From an uncultured bacterium (lineage in GTDB: Bacteria > Patescibacteriota > CALEFQ01), in assembly GCA_937877125.1 (NCBI GenBank), contig CALEFQ010000081.1, positions 1-10,257 on the forward strand: a DNA stretch of 10,257 nt, given 5' to 3'. The position numbers and the translations under genes were made by a program. Below, one piece after another: positions 1-5,365 of this stretch; the stretch's first letter is position 1; every line of letters begins with the position of its first letter. The notes beneath the pieces were generated by a model. The model searched no databases. It was not told where the DNA came from and was given only the letters and a program-made list of their open reading frames with translations.

Positions 1-811
1 CATCGGCGCGGACTCGCGGCAAGTTTACCAGCGCCTGGATATCGGAACTTCCAAGCCGACCCCCGAAGAAATGGCGCTGATTCCCCACCATTTGATCAAC
101 GTTTGCCCGCCCGAGCATAAATTTTCCGTCGGCGAATACCGTCAGTTAGCCGAAGGCGCCATCGCCCAGGTCCTCGCGAAAAAGCATTTACCTCTATTGG
201 TCGGCGGAACGGGACTTTATCTTGACGCCGTCGCGGGCGAATTGGTTATTCCGGAAATCCCCGCCCGAGCTGACCTGCGCGCCGAATTAGAAACTAAGTC
301 TTTTGCCGATCTTTATTCCCAACTAAAAAACCTTGACCCTAAGCTGGCCCAAACAATTGACCGGCATAATAAAAGACGCCTGGTCAGAGCCGTGGAAGTC
401 TGCTTGGTCACTGGCCGACCATTTTCGCAGTTGCGTCGAAAAAGAACCTCCCCCTACCAAACACTCTGGCTGGCTATCAGCTGGCCGAGAGCCGAGCTGT
501 ATCGGCGCATTGATGTCACCATCGATCGGATGCTGAAACAAGGATTAAAACAGGAAGTCGCCCGCTTAATTAACGACGGCATTTCATTCACCCGACTTTT
601 CGAACTGGGATTGGAATACCGATATATCGGCGAATTAGTGGCGCACCGCTTAACGGCGGAACAGGCAATTCAACGCCTGAAATTTGCTTCCCACCAATAC
701 GCCAAACGACAATTAACCTGGTTTAAGCGCAACCCGCAGATTCACTGGCTTAAGCCCGCAACGGCGGGCGACACCGCTGCCGCCCTGATCGACAAATTCT
801 TAAAAAACTAA
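1..811 (+). CDS. miaA: tRNA dimethylallyltransferase MiaA (5' truncated by window edge)
   Basis: MiaA transfers a dimethylallyl group from DMAPP to N6 of A37 in tRNAs that read codons starting with U, which stabilises codon-anticodon pairing. The open frame runs from base 2 without a start codon, so the gene begins outside the window. About 269 residues are visible against a usual length near 300. The missing part would include the N-terminal P-loop. Visible family signatures are IGADSRQVY followed by LDIGTSKPT at the very start, then VGGTGLYLDAV, the RLVRAVEV segment, FELGLEYRYIGEL, and the C-terminal YAKRQLTWFKRN motif. An ATG at 71 opens a shorter frame but lies inside the conserved region, so it is not the true start. 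The gene points toward the minus-strand YjbQ gene and ends in TAA inside a putative terminator stem. The identification is firm. Confidence 0.95.
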   Translation, partial: IGADSRQVYQRLDIGTSKPTPEEMALIPHHLINVCPPEHKFSVGEYRQLAEGAIAQVLAKKHLPLLVGGTGLYLDAVAGELVIPEIPARADLRAELETKSFADLYSQLKNLDPKLAQTIDRHNKRRLVRAVEVCLVTGRPFSQLRRKRTSPYQTLWLAISWPRAELYRRIDVTIDRMLKQGLKQEVARLINDGISFTRLFELGLEYRYIGELVAHRLTAEQAIQRLKFASHQYAKRQLTWFKRNPQIHWLKPATAGDTAAALIDKFLKN

Positions 812-842
812 AAACAGCCCCGGGAAAAACAGGACTGTTTTT
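810..842. terminator. Putative bidirectional intrinsic terminator between miaA and the YjbQ gene
   Basis: An AAAAACAG arm (810-817) can pair with CTGTTTTT (835-842), with two further G-C pairs inside the loop after one mismatch. A second AAAAACAG copy (825-832) could pair with the same right arm through a 2-nt loop. Because the outer stem is A-rich on one side and T-rich on the other, it offers a U-tract in both directions. It would end miaA on the plus strand and the gatB/YjbQ transcript on the minus strand. The stem is moderate, so this is a prediction. Confidence 0.55.
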
Positions 843-884
843 ATATTTGGCCGCCCGGATGACACTGCCGTAACGACCTAACAA

Positions 885-1358
885 TTATTTAGACTTTTTC
901 CGAATTAACCGTTGCTCCCCCATTACCAGTAAGGAAACCTGACGGGGTCGGGCGCGATCCAGTTCCACAAAGAAAATGCGCTGCCACCGGCCAAAATCAA
1001 GTTTTCCTTTGATGATATTTAAAGTCACGCTCGTATCCAGCAACACGGCATTGCAATGGGAATGGCCGTTCTGGCATTCGCCTTGGCACATATTGACGGT
1101 CCGAATCTCAAAGTTGTCGTGATTATATCGGCCGCGCGGCGAAAAAAGCTTTTCCCAATTTTGCCGGAAATCCTTGATCAGCAGCGGTTCATTTTCATTG
1201 ACATATACCGCCGCCGAGGTGTGTTTTGACTGGACATTGACCAATCCCTGGCTGACCCGGCATTTTTTCAGAAAGGACTCCACCCGATCCGTTAGATCCA
1301 GGAAATCATATTTGCCCTTCGTGCGGAACTTAACCTCCAGATACCTGGTAATCATCAT
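885..1358 (-). CDS. YjbQ family protein (UPF0047; secondary thiamine-phosphate synthase-like)
   Basis: This 157-residue protein belongs to the YjbQ/UPF0047 family, small metal-binding proteins of which some members show weak thiamine-phosphate synthase activity; the physiological role is unsettled. Recognisable elements are the HTSAAVYVNENE segment (about residues 46-57), the NGHSHCNAVLLDTSV stretch with His99 and His101, and the C-terminal IIKGKLDFGRWQRIFFVELD and RPRQV block. Length matches the family (about 135-160). The start is one of two adjacent ATGs (1358 or 1355). The first overlaps the gatB stop as ATGA, suggesting translational coupling, so it was chosen. It is the last gene of the minus-strand DNPH1-like/gatB group. 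Three cysteines (91, 95, 102) close to the metal-site histidines are unusual to my eye. The family is sure; the exact function is not. Confidence 0.88.
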   Translation of the reverse strand: MMITRYLEVKFRTKGKYDFLDLTDRVESFLKKCRVSQGLVNVQSKHTSAAVYVNENEPLLIKDFRQNWEKLFSPRGRYNHDNFEIRTVNMCQGECQNGHSHCNAVLLDTSVTLNIIKGKLDFGRWQRIFFVELDRARPRQVSLLVMGEQRLIRKKSK

Positions 1359-2839
1359 TTTAATTTTGCCCGTAAGGCCTCACGAGCCTTTTGCGGATCA
1401 ACTTTACCCTTGGTCGCTTTCATTACCTGTCCGATCAAGTATTGTAATACGTTCTGGTTGCCCCGCTTAAAGTCAGCTACGGGACCGGGATTGTTTTTTA
1501 TGACTTGCTCAACGGCGCCCGTTACGGATTTGTCGTCACTGACCTGACGCCAATCGTTATCGTCGATAATCTGGGACGGATCTTTACCGGTTTGGTACAT
1601 CTCTTTCAGCACCCGTTGCGCCGTTGAACTATTGATAACGCGTCGGTGGACCAAGCTGATAAACTCAGCCATGTTTTCCGGATTGATTTTAATCTGGTTG
1701 GCCGAAACCCCGTCACTCTTCAGATATTTCAGCAATTCACTCAAGATCCAATTAGAACATAATTGGGCCATGACGGCTTTGGGGCTGGGGCGATCTTCCG
1801 CCCCGATTCCACCCGCCGAAGCCAGCCATTCGTCTAATTCTGAAACGGTATTCTCGAAAAAATCAGCCAAAACCGGATCGGCGGCCAGGACTTTCGCGTC
1901 TGCCTCTTTCACTCCGACCTGATCGATCAGGCGTCTTTCGCGTTCCCGGGGCATTTCTGGTAATTCGCGCCGAACCGAGGCAATGAACTCTTCGTCAAAA
2001 CGCAGCGGCGGCAAATCAGGTTCGGGAAAATAGCGATAGTCATGCGCTTCTTCTTTGGACCGCTGGGCGGTAGTCACCCCGCTGACATCACTCCAGCCGC
2101 GGGTTTCTTTGACGGTTTCTTTTTCTTTTCCGGAAGACAGCAGTTCCCGGAGGCGAGCCTCTTCAAAGCTCAACGCCCGCTCCACCGACCGGAAAGAATT
2201 CATATTTTTAATTTCGACGATCGCGGTCGTCCGCACACCGTCGCGCACGCTGATATTGGCGTCACAGCGCATCTGCCCTTTTTCCATATCGGCATCAGAC
2301 ACCCGAATCGTGCGTAAAAGCTTTTGGACTTCCTGCAAAAAAATCCGAGCCTGGGCCGGCGTCCGCAAATCAGGCTCCGTCACAATTTCCATCAAAGGCG
2401 TACCGGAACGATTATAATCAACCAGACTGTTTTTTTTATCGGCGGCGTGAATAAGTTTACCGGCATCTTCTTCCAGATGAATCCGGCGCAGGCGCACCCG
2501 GTGATCTTTTTTCTCAAATGGGAAAACCAGCTCGCCTCCTTGAACAATCGGACGGTCATATTGCGAAATCTGGTAACCCTTAGGCAGGTCCGGATAAAAA
2601 TAACTTTTGCGATCAAATTTAGAGAAATCGGAAATCTTGCCTGACAGTGCTAAACCGGCCAAAACAGTAAAACGAACCGCCTCGGAGTTAATGACCGGCA
2701 AGGTACCGGGATGCCCTAGGCAAATCGGACAGATATTCGTGTTCGGCGGAACCTGCTGCGCCTCATTGCGGCAACGGCAAAACATCTTGGATTCAGTTTT
2801 GAGTTGGGCGTGGATTTCCAGCCCGATGACCGTTTCCAT
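1355..2839 (-). CDS. gatB: Aspartyl/glutamyl-tRNA(Asn/Gln) amidotransferase subunit B
   Basis: GatB is the kinase/tRNA-binding subunit of GatCAB. The complex converts Glu-tRNA(Gln), and often Asp-tRNA(Asn), to the amidated form with ammonia supplied by GatA. The 494-residue length fits the family (about 470-500). The N-terminus METVIGLEIHAQL leads into a zinc site with Cys21, Cys23, Cys37 and Cys40 (CRC then CPICLGHPG). Next come the VDYNRSGTPLMEIVTEPD and RCDANISVR signatures of the catalytic cradle. The C-terminal helical and YqeY-like tail (about residues 360-494) ends in the GNQNVLQYLIGQVMKATKGK motif. gatA and gatC are not in the window, so the complex is encoded at separate loci. The start lies 5 nt after the stop of the DNPH1-like gene with no clear Shine-Dalgarno, and the TGA stop overlaps the next ATG. 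Both suggest co-transcription and coupling. Confidence 0.97.
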   Translation of the reverse strand: METVIGLEIHAQLKTESKMFCRCRNEAQQVPPNTNICPICLGHPGTLPVINSEAVRFTVLAGLALSGKISDFSKFDRKSYFYPDLPKGYQISQYDRPIVQGGELVFPFEKKDHRVRLRRIHLEEDAGKLIHAADKKNSLVDYNRSGTPLMEIVTEPDLRTPAQARIFLQEVQKLLRTIRVSDADMEKGQMRCDANISVRDGVRTTAIVEIKNMNSFRSVERALSFEEARLRELLSSGKEKETVKETRGWSDVSGVTTAQRSKEEAHDYRYFPEPDLPPLRFDEEFIASVRRELPEMPRERERRLIDQVGVKEADAKVLAADPVLADFFENTVSELDEWLASAGGIGAEDRPSPKAVMAQLCSNWILSELLKYLKSDGVSANQIKINPENMAEFISLVHRRVINSSTAQRVLKEMYQTGKDPSQIIDDNDWRQVSDDKSVTGAVEQVIKNNPGPVADFKRGNQNVLQYLIGQVMKATKGKVDPQKAREALRAKLK

Positions 2840-2844
2840 ATTGT

Positions 2845-3282
2845 TTATATTTCTATTTTCGCCAAAGCTTCATTTAGCTTTTTCAAGGCGTCAGGGAAAT
2901 CAGCGAACTCAATCTCATGAATGACAGCCGGACACCCGCGAATCAGACGAGAAACATTGGTTCCCTTTTCTGACATCAGAATTATAATGGCATTTTGGGC
3001 CCGAGCCGCTTCCACTTCCATGCCGACCCCCAACGAAGGCTGGCCGACGTAGGCAATCACCACATCGGCTTCCTTTAGGTCGCGCATTTCCCGGTCATAA
3101 ACTTCGGCCGGCGAAGACGCGGGAAATTCTTCGGGATCGATAAAGTGATGAGGTACGAACGTCTGCCAGCCGTGCCGACGGCACACCAAAGCCAATTGAT
3201 CGTAGAAATCAAGAAATTTCTTTTTTTGCCCTTTCGGCAGATTGGTGATAATCCCAGAGATATGGGCCCGAACCTTTTTCAT
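2845..3282 (-). CDS. DNPH1/RCL-like 2'-deoxynucleoside 5'-phosphate N-hydrolase (nucleoside 2-deoxyribosyltransferase superfamily)
   Basis: This 145-residue protein resembles the DNPH1/RCL branch of the nucleoside 2-deoxyribosyltransferase superfamily. That branch splits the N-glycosidic bond of deoxynucleoside monophosphates and in humans removes 5-hydroxymethyl-dUMP. The diagnostic stretch is EADVVIAYVGQPSLGVGMEVEAA (residues 71-93, quoted only in part as QPSLGVGME). It closely matches the DNPH1 pattern ADVVVAEVTQPSLGVGYE as I remember it, placing the catalytic glutamate at Glu89. A preceding YDREMRDL (with Asp63 and Asp68) and a later SRLIRG segment also fit. There is no signal peptide or membrane segment, so it is cytosolic. 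The ATG lies just past the rplA terminator and lacks a Shine-Dalgarno. gatB follows 5 nt later. A more general deoxyribosyltransferase role cannot be excluded. Confidence 0.72.
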   Translation of the reverse strand: MKKVRAHISGIITNLPKGQKKKFLDFYDQLALVCRRHGWQTFVPHHFIDPEEFPASSPAEVYDREMRDLKEADVVIAYVGQPSLGVGMEVEAARAQNAIIILMSEKGTNVSRLIRGCPAVIHEIEFADFPDALKKLNEALAKIEI

Positions 3283-3287
3283 AAACT

Positions 3288-3322
3288 AAAACAAAATCAA
3301 TCCCGCTTAAGCAGGATTGATT
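3288..3322 (-). terminator. Intrinsic terminator of rplA, overlapping its 3' end
   Basis: AATCAATCC (3295-3303) and GGATTGATT (3314-3322) form a perfect 9-bp stem. Inside it, after one C/A mismatch, is the self-complementary GCTTAAGC. Read on the minus strand, the hairpin is followed by TTGTTTTA. The left half of the stem encodes the last residues of L1, and the TAA stop sits in the apical palindrome. The U-tract ends only a few bases before the ATG of the DNPH1-like gene at 3282. Confidence 0.8.
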
Positions 3323-3987
3323 CGAACCGCCGGACTCATTGAAGTCTTGACGATTGCTTTTTTTACTAAAGCGCCTTTTATTTTGGCCGGCTTGAGTTTA
3401 TTGACCGCCTCTAAGAACGCTTCCAGGTTTTTGACCAAATCGGTTTCCGAAAAAGACAGCTTGCCGATCAACTGGTGCAGATTGCCGCCGTCATCCATAC
3501 GGAAATTAACCTTACCGCCTTTTAGAGCTTTGACGGCCTTGGCAATATCGGGGGTCACGGTTTCTGTTTTTGGATTCGGCATCAGTCCCTTCGGTCCGAG
3601 AATAGGAGCAATCGGGCCAATTTCTCTCATCATGGCCGGTTCGGCCACCGCCGCGTCAAAATTAATGACTTTTTTAAGTTTTATCTCCTTGATCAGCTCC
3701 TTGCCCCCGACAACATCAGCCCCTGCCGACTTGGCTTCCTTTTCTTTTTCCGGAGTACAGAAAACCGCCACGCGTTTTTCCTTGCCGGTGCCGGCCGGCA
3801 ACACGACCGAACCGCGAATCAACTGAGAGCTCTGCGACGGATCAACATTAAGGCGAATGTGAATTTCGACCGAAGGCGAGAATTTCACCTTCGAAATTTT
3901 CTTCAGCAGCGTAATCGCTTCCGCCGGCTGGTAAGCTTTGGCCTCTACTAATTTCTTTTCGTCTTGATAACGTTTGCTTCGAGCCAT
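3307..3987 (-). CDS. rplA: 50S ribosomal protein L1
   Basis: L1 forms the mobile L1 stalk of the large ribosomal subunit, helps release deacylated tRNA from the E site and, in many bacteria, represses its own mRNA. The protein is 226 residues from the chosen ATG, matching the family. Signatures are the N-terminal KRYQDEKKLVEAKAYQPAEA, the FSPSVEIHIRLNVDP strand pair, GTGKEKRVAVF, the GPKGLMPNPK hallmark (GLMPNPK at 134-140), and the GGKVNFRMDDGGN segment. A longer frame opens with GTG at 4020, but that codon lies in a strong hairpin. The ATG at 3987 has an AAGGA ribosome site (3994-3998) six bases upstream and gives the standard N-terminus. rplK, the usual upstream partner, lies about 6.2 kb away at the right edge, so rplA is expressed separately here. 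Confidence 0.96.
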   Translation of the reverse strand: MARSKRYQDEKKLVEAKAYQPAEAITLLKKISKVKFSPSVEIHIRLNVDPSQSSQLIRGSVVLPAGTGKEKRVAVFCTPEKEKEAKSAGADVVGGKELIKEIKLKKVINFDAAVAEPAMMREIGPIAPILGPKGLMPNPKTETVTPDIAKAVKALKGGKVNFRMDDGGNLHQLIGKLSFSETDLVKNLEAFLEAVNKLKPAKIKGALVKKAIVKTSMSPAVRINPA

Positions 3988-3993
3988 AAAATT

Positions 3994-3998
3994 TCCTT
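3994..3998 (-). promoter_or_regulatory. Shine-Dalgarno of rplA (decides the start)
   Basis: On the minus strand AAGGA lies six bases before the ATG at 3987. It is one of few clear Shine-Dalgarno sites seen in the window and favours this ATG over the in-frame GTG at 4020. Confidence 0.75.
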
Positions 3999-4010
3999 CG
4001 TGGTCATAAT

Positions 4011-4061
4011 CCCCCCTCACTCAGGCCATGGAAAATCATACCAAGGCCTGGGTGAGGGGGG
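4011..4061 (-). promoter_or_regulatory. Long hairpin in the rplA 5' leader (possible L1 autoregulatory site)
   Basis: A 17-base arm, CCCCCCTCACTCAGGCC (4011-4027), pairs with 4045-4061, with a single G-T wobble. After an A/A mismatch three more pairs (TGG/CCA) close a 9-base loop. On the minus strand it lies between the proposed rplA promoter and the AAGGA site. It ends about 12 bases before the latter. No run of T follows it on either strand, so it is not a normal intrinsic terminator. Its place in the L1 leader suggests autogenous control by L1, known in other bacteria, but I did not identify the L1-binding core with certainty. It could also be a dispersed palindrome. Confidence 0.6.
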
Positions 4062-4091
4062 TCCCACTTTTAAGGTTAAAAATGAAGGATA

Positions 4092-4120
4092 TTGCCATAC
4101 CCGTCATCGATTGCTAGTAT
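4092..4120 (+). promoter_or_regulatory. Putative sigma-70-type promoter of the GT4 gene
   Basis: TTGCCA (4092-4097) and TAGTAT (4115-4120) are separated by 17 bases. A TGC directly precedes the -10, making an extended -10 box. Transcription would start near 4126-4128, only a few bases before the ATG at 4132. No Shine-Dalgarno is present, so the mRNA may be leaderless or nearly so. Confidence 0.5.
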
Positions 4121-4144
4121 AAGCTAATCTTATGAAAATTGCAA
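4116..4144 (-). promoter_or_regulatory. Putative sigma-70-type promoter of rplA, overlapping the divergent GT4 promoter
   Basis: On the minus strand TTGCAA (4144-4139) and TATACT (4121-4116) are separated by 17 bases. The -10 differs from consensus at one position. Transcription would begin near 4108, giving rplA a leader of about 120 nt that carries the hairpin at 4011-4061. The -10 shares five bases with the opposing GT4 -10, and the -35 lies within the first codons of the GT4 gene. Confidence 0.5.
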
Positions 4145-5250
4145 TTCTTTTAACCAGTCTTTACACCATCCCGGAAATTACCCGGGAACTAATTCATGCC
4201 CCCCATGAATTGGCTTTCGATTTGGCTGCCGCCCTGGTCAAAAAAGGCCACCGCGTCACTCTTTTTACCTGCAGCCGGCAAGCGACGCCGGCCCGGATCA
4301 TCAATCCCGATTTACGTTCTTTTTACCGACGTCTGAAAGCTTCCGGCTTGACGGCCTTATCATTCAGCCAGCAATACCGCTTGGCCTGGCAAAGCTATGA
4401 CCAGCTGGCGGACAGCGAGCTGACAGCGACCGCCTTTCGCCAAGCTCAAATCGGCCAATTCGACGTTTTACACCATTTTATGACCAACGGCCAGGCTATG
4501 TATTATTGCGACCGGATCCACGCCCCTTCTCTGTTTACCATTCACGATCCCCTGGATTTGACCCCTCAACTGCAGCAACAGCTTAATTTCAACCGACATT
4601 GTAATTTCGTGTCCATCAGCCGAAACCAGCGCCGCGCCAATCAATATTTGCATTTTGTCGCCACTGTTTACAACGGAATCAATCTGAAAAAATTTCGTTT
4701 TAATACGCGCGGCGGTGAAAACCTGATTCATTTCGGACGGCTGCTCCCCAAAAAAGGCGTGCACCTGGCCCTGGCCGCGGCCAAAAAAGCCAAGCAAAAA
4801 ATCTACCTGGCCGGCAACGCTTATGACCGTAACCAACCGTCCAGTTATTTTAACCGAGCGATCAAGCCGTTCCTGGGCGACCAGGCGCGCTACCTGGGGT
4901 ATATCGGCGATCCTCGAAAACGCTCCGCTTTCCTGGGCCGAGCCAAAGCCTTCCTCTTCCCTTGCTCCTGGGAAGAGCCCTTCGGGCTGGCCGTTATTGA
5001 AGCACTGGCCTGCGGCACGCCCGTCATCGCCTTCGGCCGCGGCGCGATTCCGGAAATCATGGTCGACGGCCAAACCGGCTTCGTCGTTAAAAACGAGTCC
5101 GAAATGATCCGGGCGATAAAAAAAATCGATCAGATCGACCGAGCCGACTGCCGCCGCCACGTGGAAAAATATTTTTCTACCCAGCGGATGGCGAACAATT
5201 ATGAAAAAGTTTACCAAAGATTGCTCAACAAAAAAACCTCGCCTGTTTAA
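4132..5250 (+). CDS. Family 4 (GT4, GT-B fold) glycosyltransferase
   Basis: This 372-residue protein is a retaining GT-B glycosyltransferase of the GT4/WbpM-like 'glycosyltransferases group 1' type. Such enzymes move a sugar from an NDP-sugar to a lipid, glycan or small acceptor at the cytosolic face of the membrane. The N-terminal acceptor domain starts MKIAILLTSLYTIPE and includes HELAFDLAAALVKKGHRVTLFT. The linker VYNGINLKKF (179-188) leads into the donor-binding domain with HFGRLLPKKGVHLAL (200-214). The donor-site EX7E motif is Glu282 to Glu290 (EPFGLAVIE), followed by ALACGTPVIAF and the GFVV segment. No signal peptide or transmembrane helix is seen. It is the only plus-strand gene between miaA and the right edge, divergent from rplA and convergent with the thymidylate synthase gene. 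Donor and acceptor cannot be told from sequence. Confidence 0.9.
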   Translation: MKIAILLTSLYTIPEITRELIHAPHELAFDLAAALVKKGHRVTLFTCSRQATPARIINPDLRSFYRRLKASGLTALSFSQQYRLAWQSYDQLADSELTATAFRQAQIGQFDVLHHFMTNGQAMYYCDRIHAPSLFTIHDPLDLTPQLQQQLNFNRHCNFVSISRNQRRANQYLHFVATVYNGINLKKFRFNTRGGENLIHFGRLLPKKGVHLALAAAKKAKQKIYLAGNAYDRNQPSSYFNRAIKPFLGDQARYLGYIGDPRKRSAFLGRAKAFLFPCSWEEPFGLAVIEALACGTPVIAFGRGAIPEIMVDGQTGFVVKNESEMIRAIKKIDQIDRADCRRHVEKYFSTQRMANNYEKVYQRLLNKKTSPV

Positions 5251-5303
5251 CCAGCCAAGCAAGGTAAACCATACCCCAATTCTCCTCCCCCCTAAGACTC
5301 AAC

Positions 5304-5345
5304 ATGTTAAATGTTAAATGTTAAATGTTAAATGTTAAATCTTAA
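5304..5345. repeat. Tandem 7-bp repeat array, five perfect copies of ATGTTAA
   Basis: ATGTTAA occurs five times without a gap (5304-5338), then once as ATCTTAA (5339-5345), and trails into further degenerate TTAA-containing sequence to about 5362. It fills the space between the convergent GT4 and thymidylate synthase genes. The first copy overlaps an AACATGTT palindrome (5301-5308). No function is evident. The unit length equals that of the array at 7774-7815. Confidence 0.9.
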
Positions 5346-5365
5346 TATCTTAATTTATTAATTTC

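Noticed and set aside
2042..2644. Overlapping plus-strand frames opposite gatB
   Set aside because: They lie opposite the conserved gatB coding region and have low-complexity or shadow-like translations.
3317..3826. Plus-strand open frame of 169 codons opposite rplA
   Set aside because: Shadow of rplA in the opposite strand with no recognisable protein features.
3988..4020. N-terminal extension of rplA from a GTG at 4020
   Set aside because: The GTG lies in a strong hairpin, and the extra 11 residues do not match L1. The ATG at 3987 has AAGGA at proper spacing and gives the normal N-terminus.
4011..4061. Intrinsic terminator for a plus- or minus-strand transcript
   Set aside because: Neither flank has a run of T directly after the stem. 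Its place in the rplA leader fits a regulatory hairpin better.
4468..5262. A 264-codon open frame on the minus strand opposite the GT4 gene
   Set aside because: It is fully antisense to a well-supported glycosyltransferase, its translation shows no family motif, and it has no ribosome site.
5304..5345. CRISPR array
   Set aside because: The units are 7 bp and contiguous, with no spacers and no cas genes in the window.
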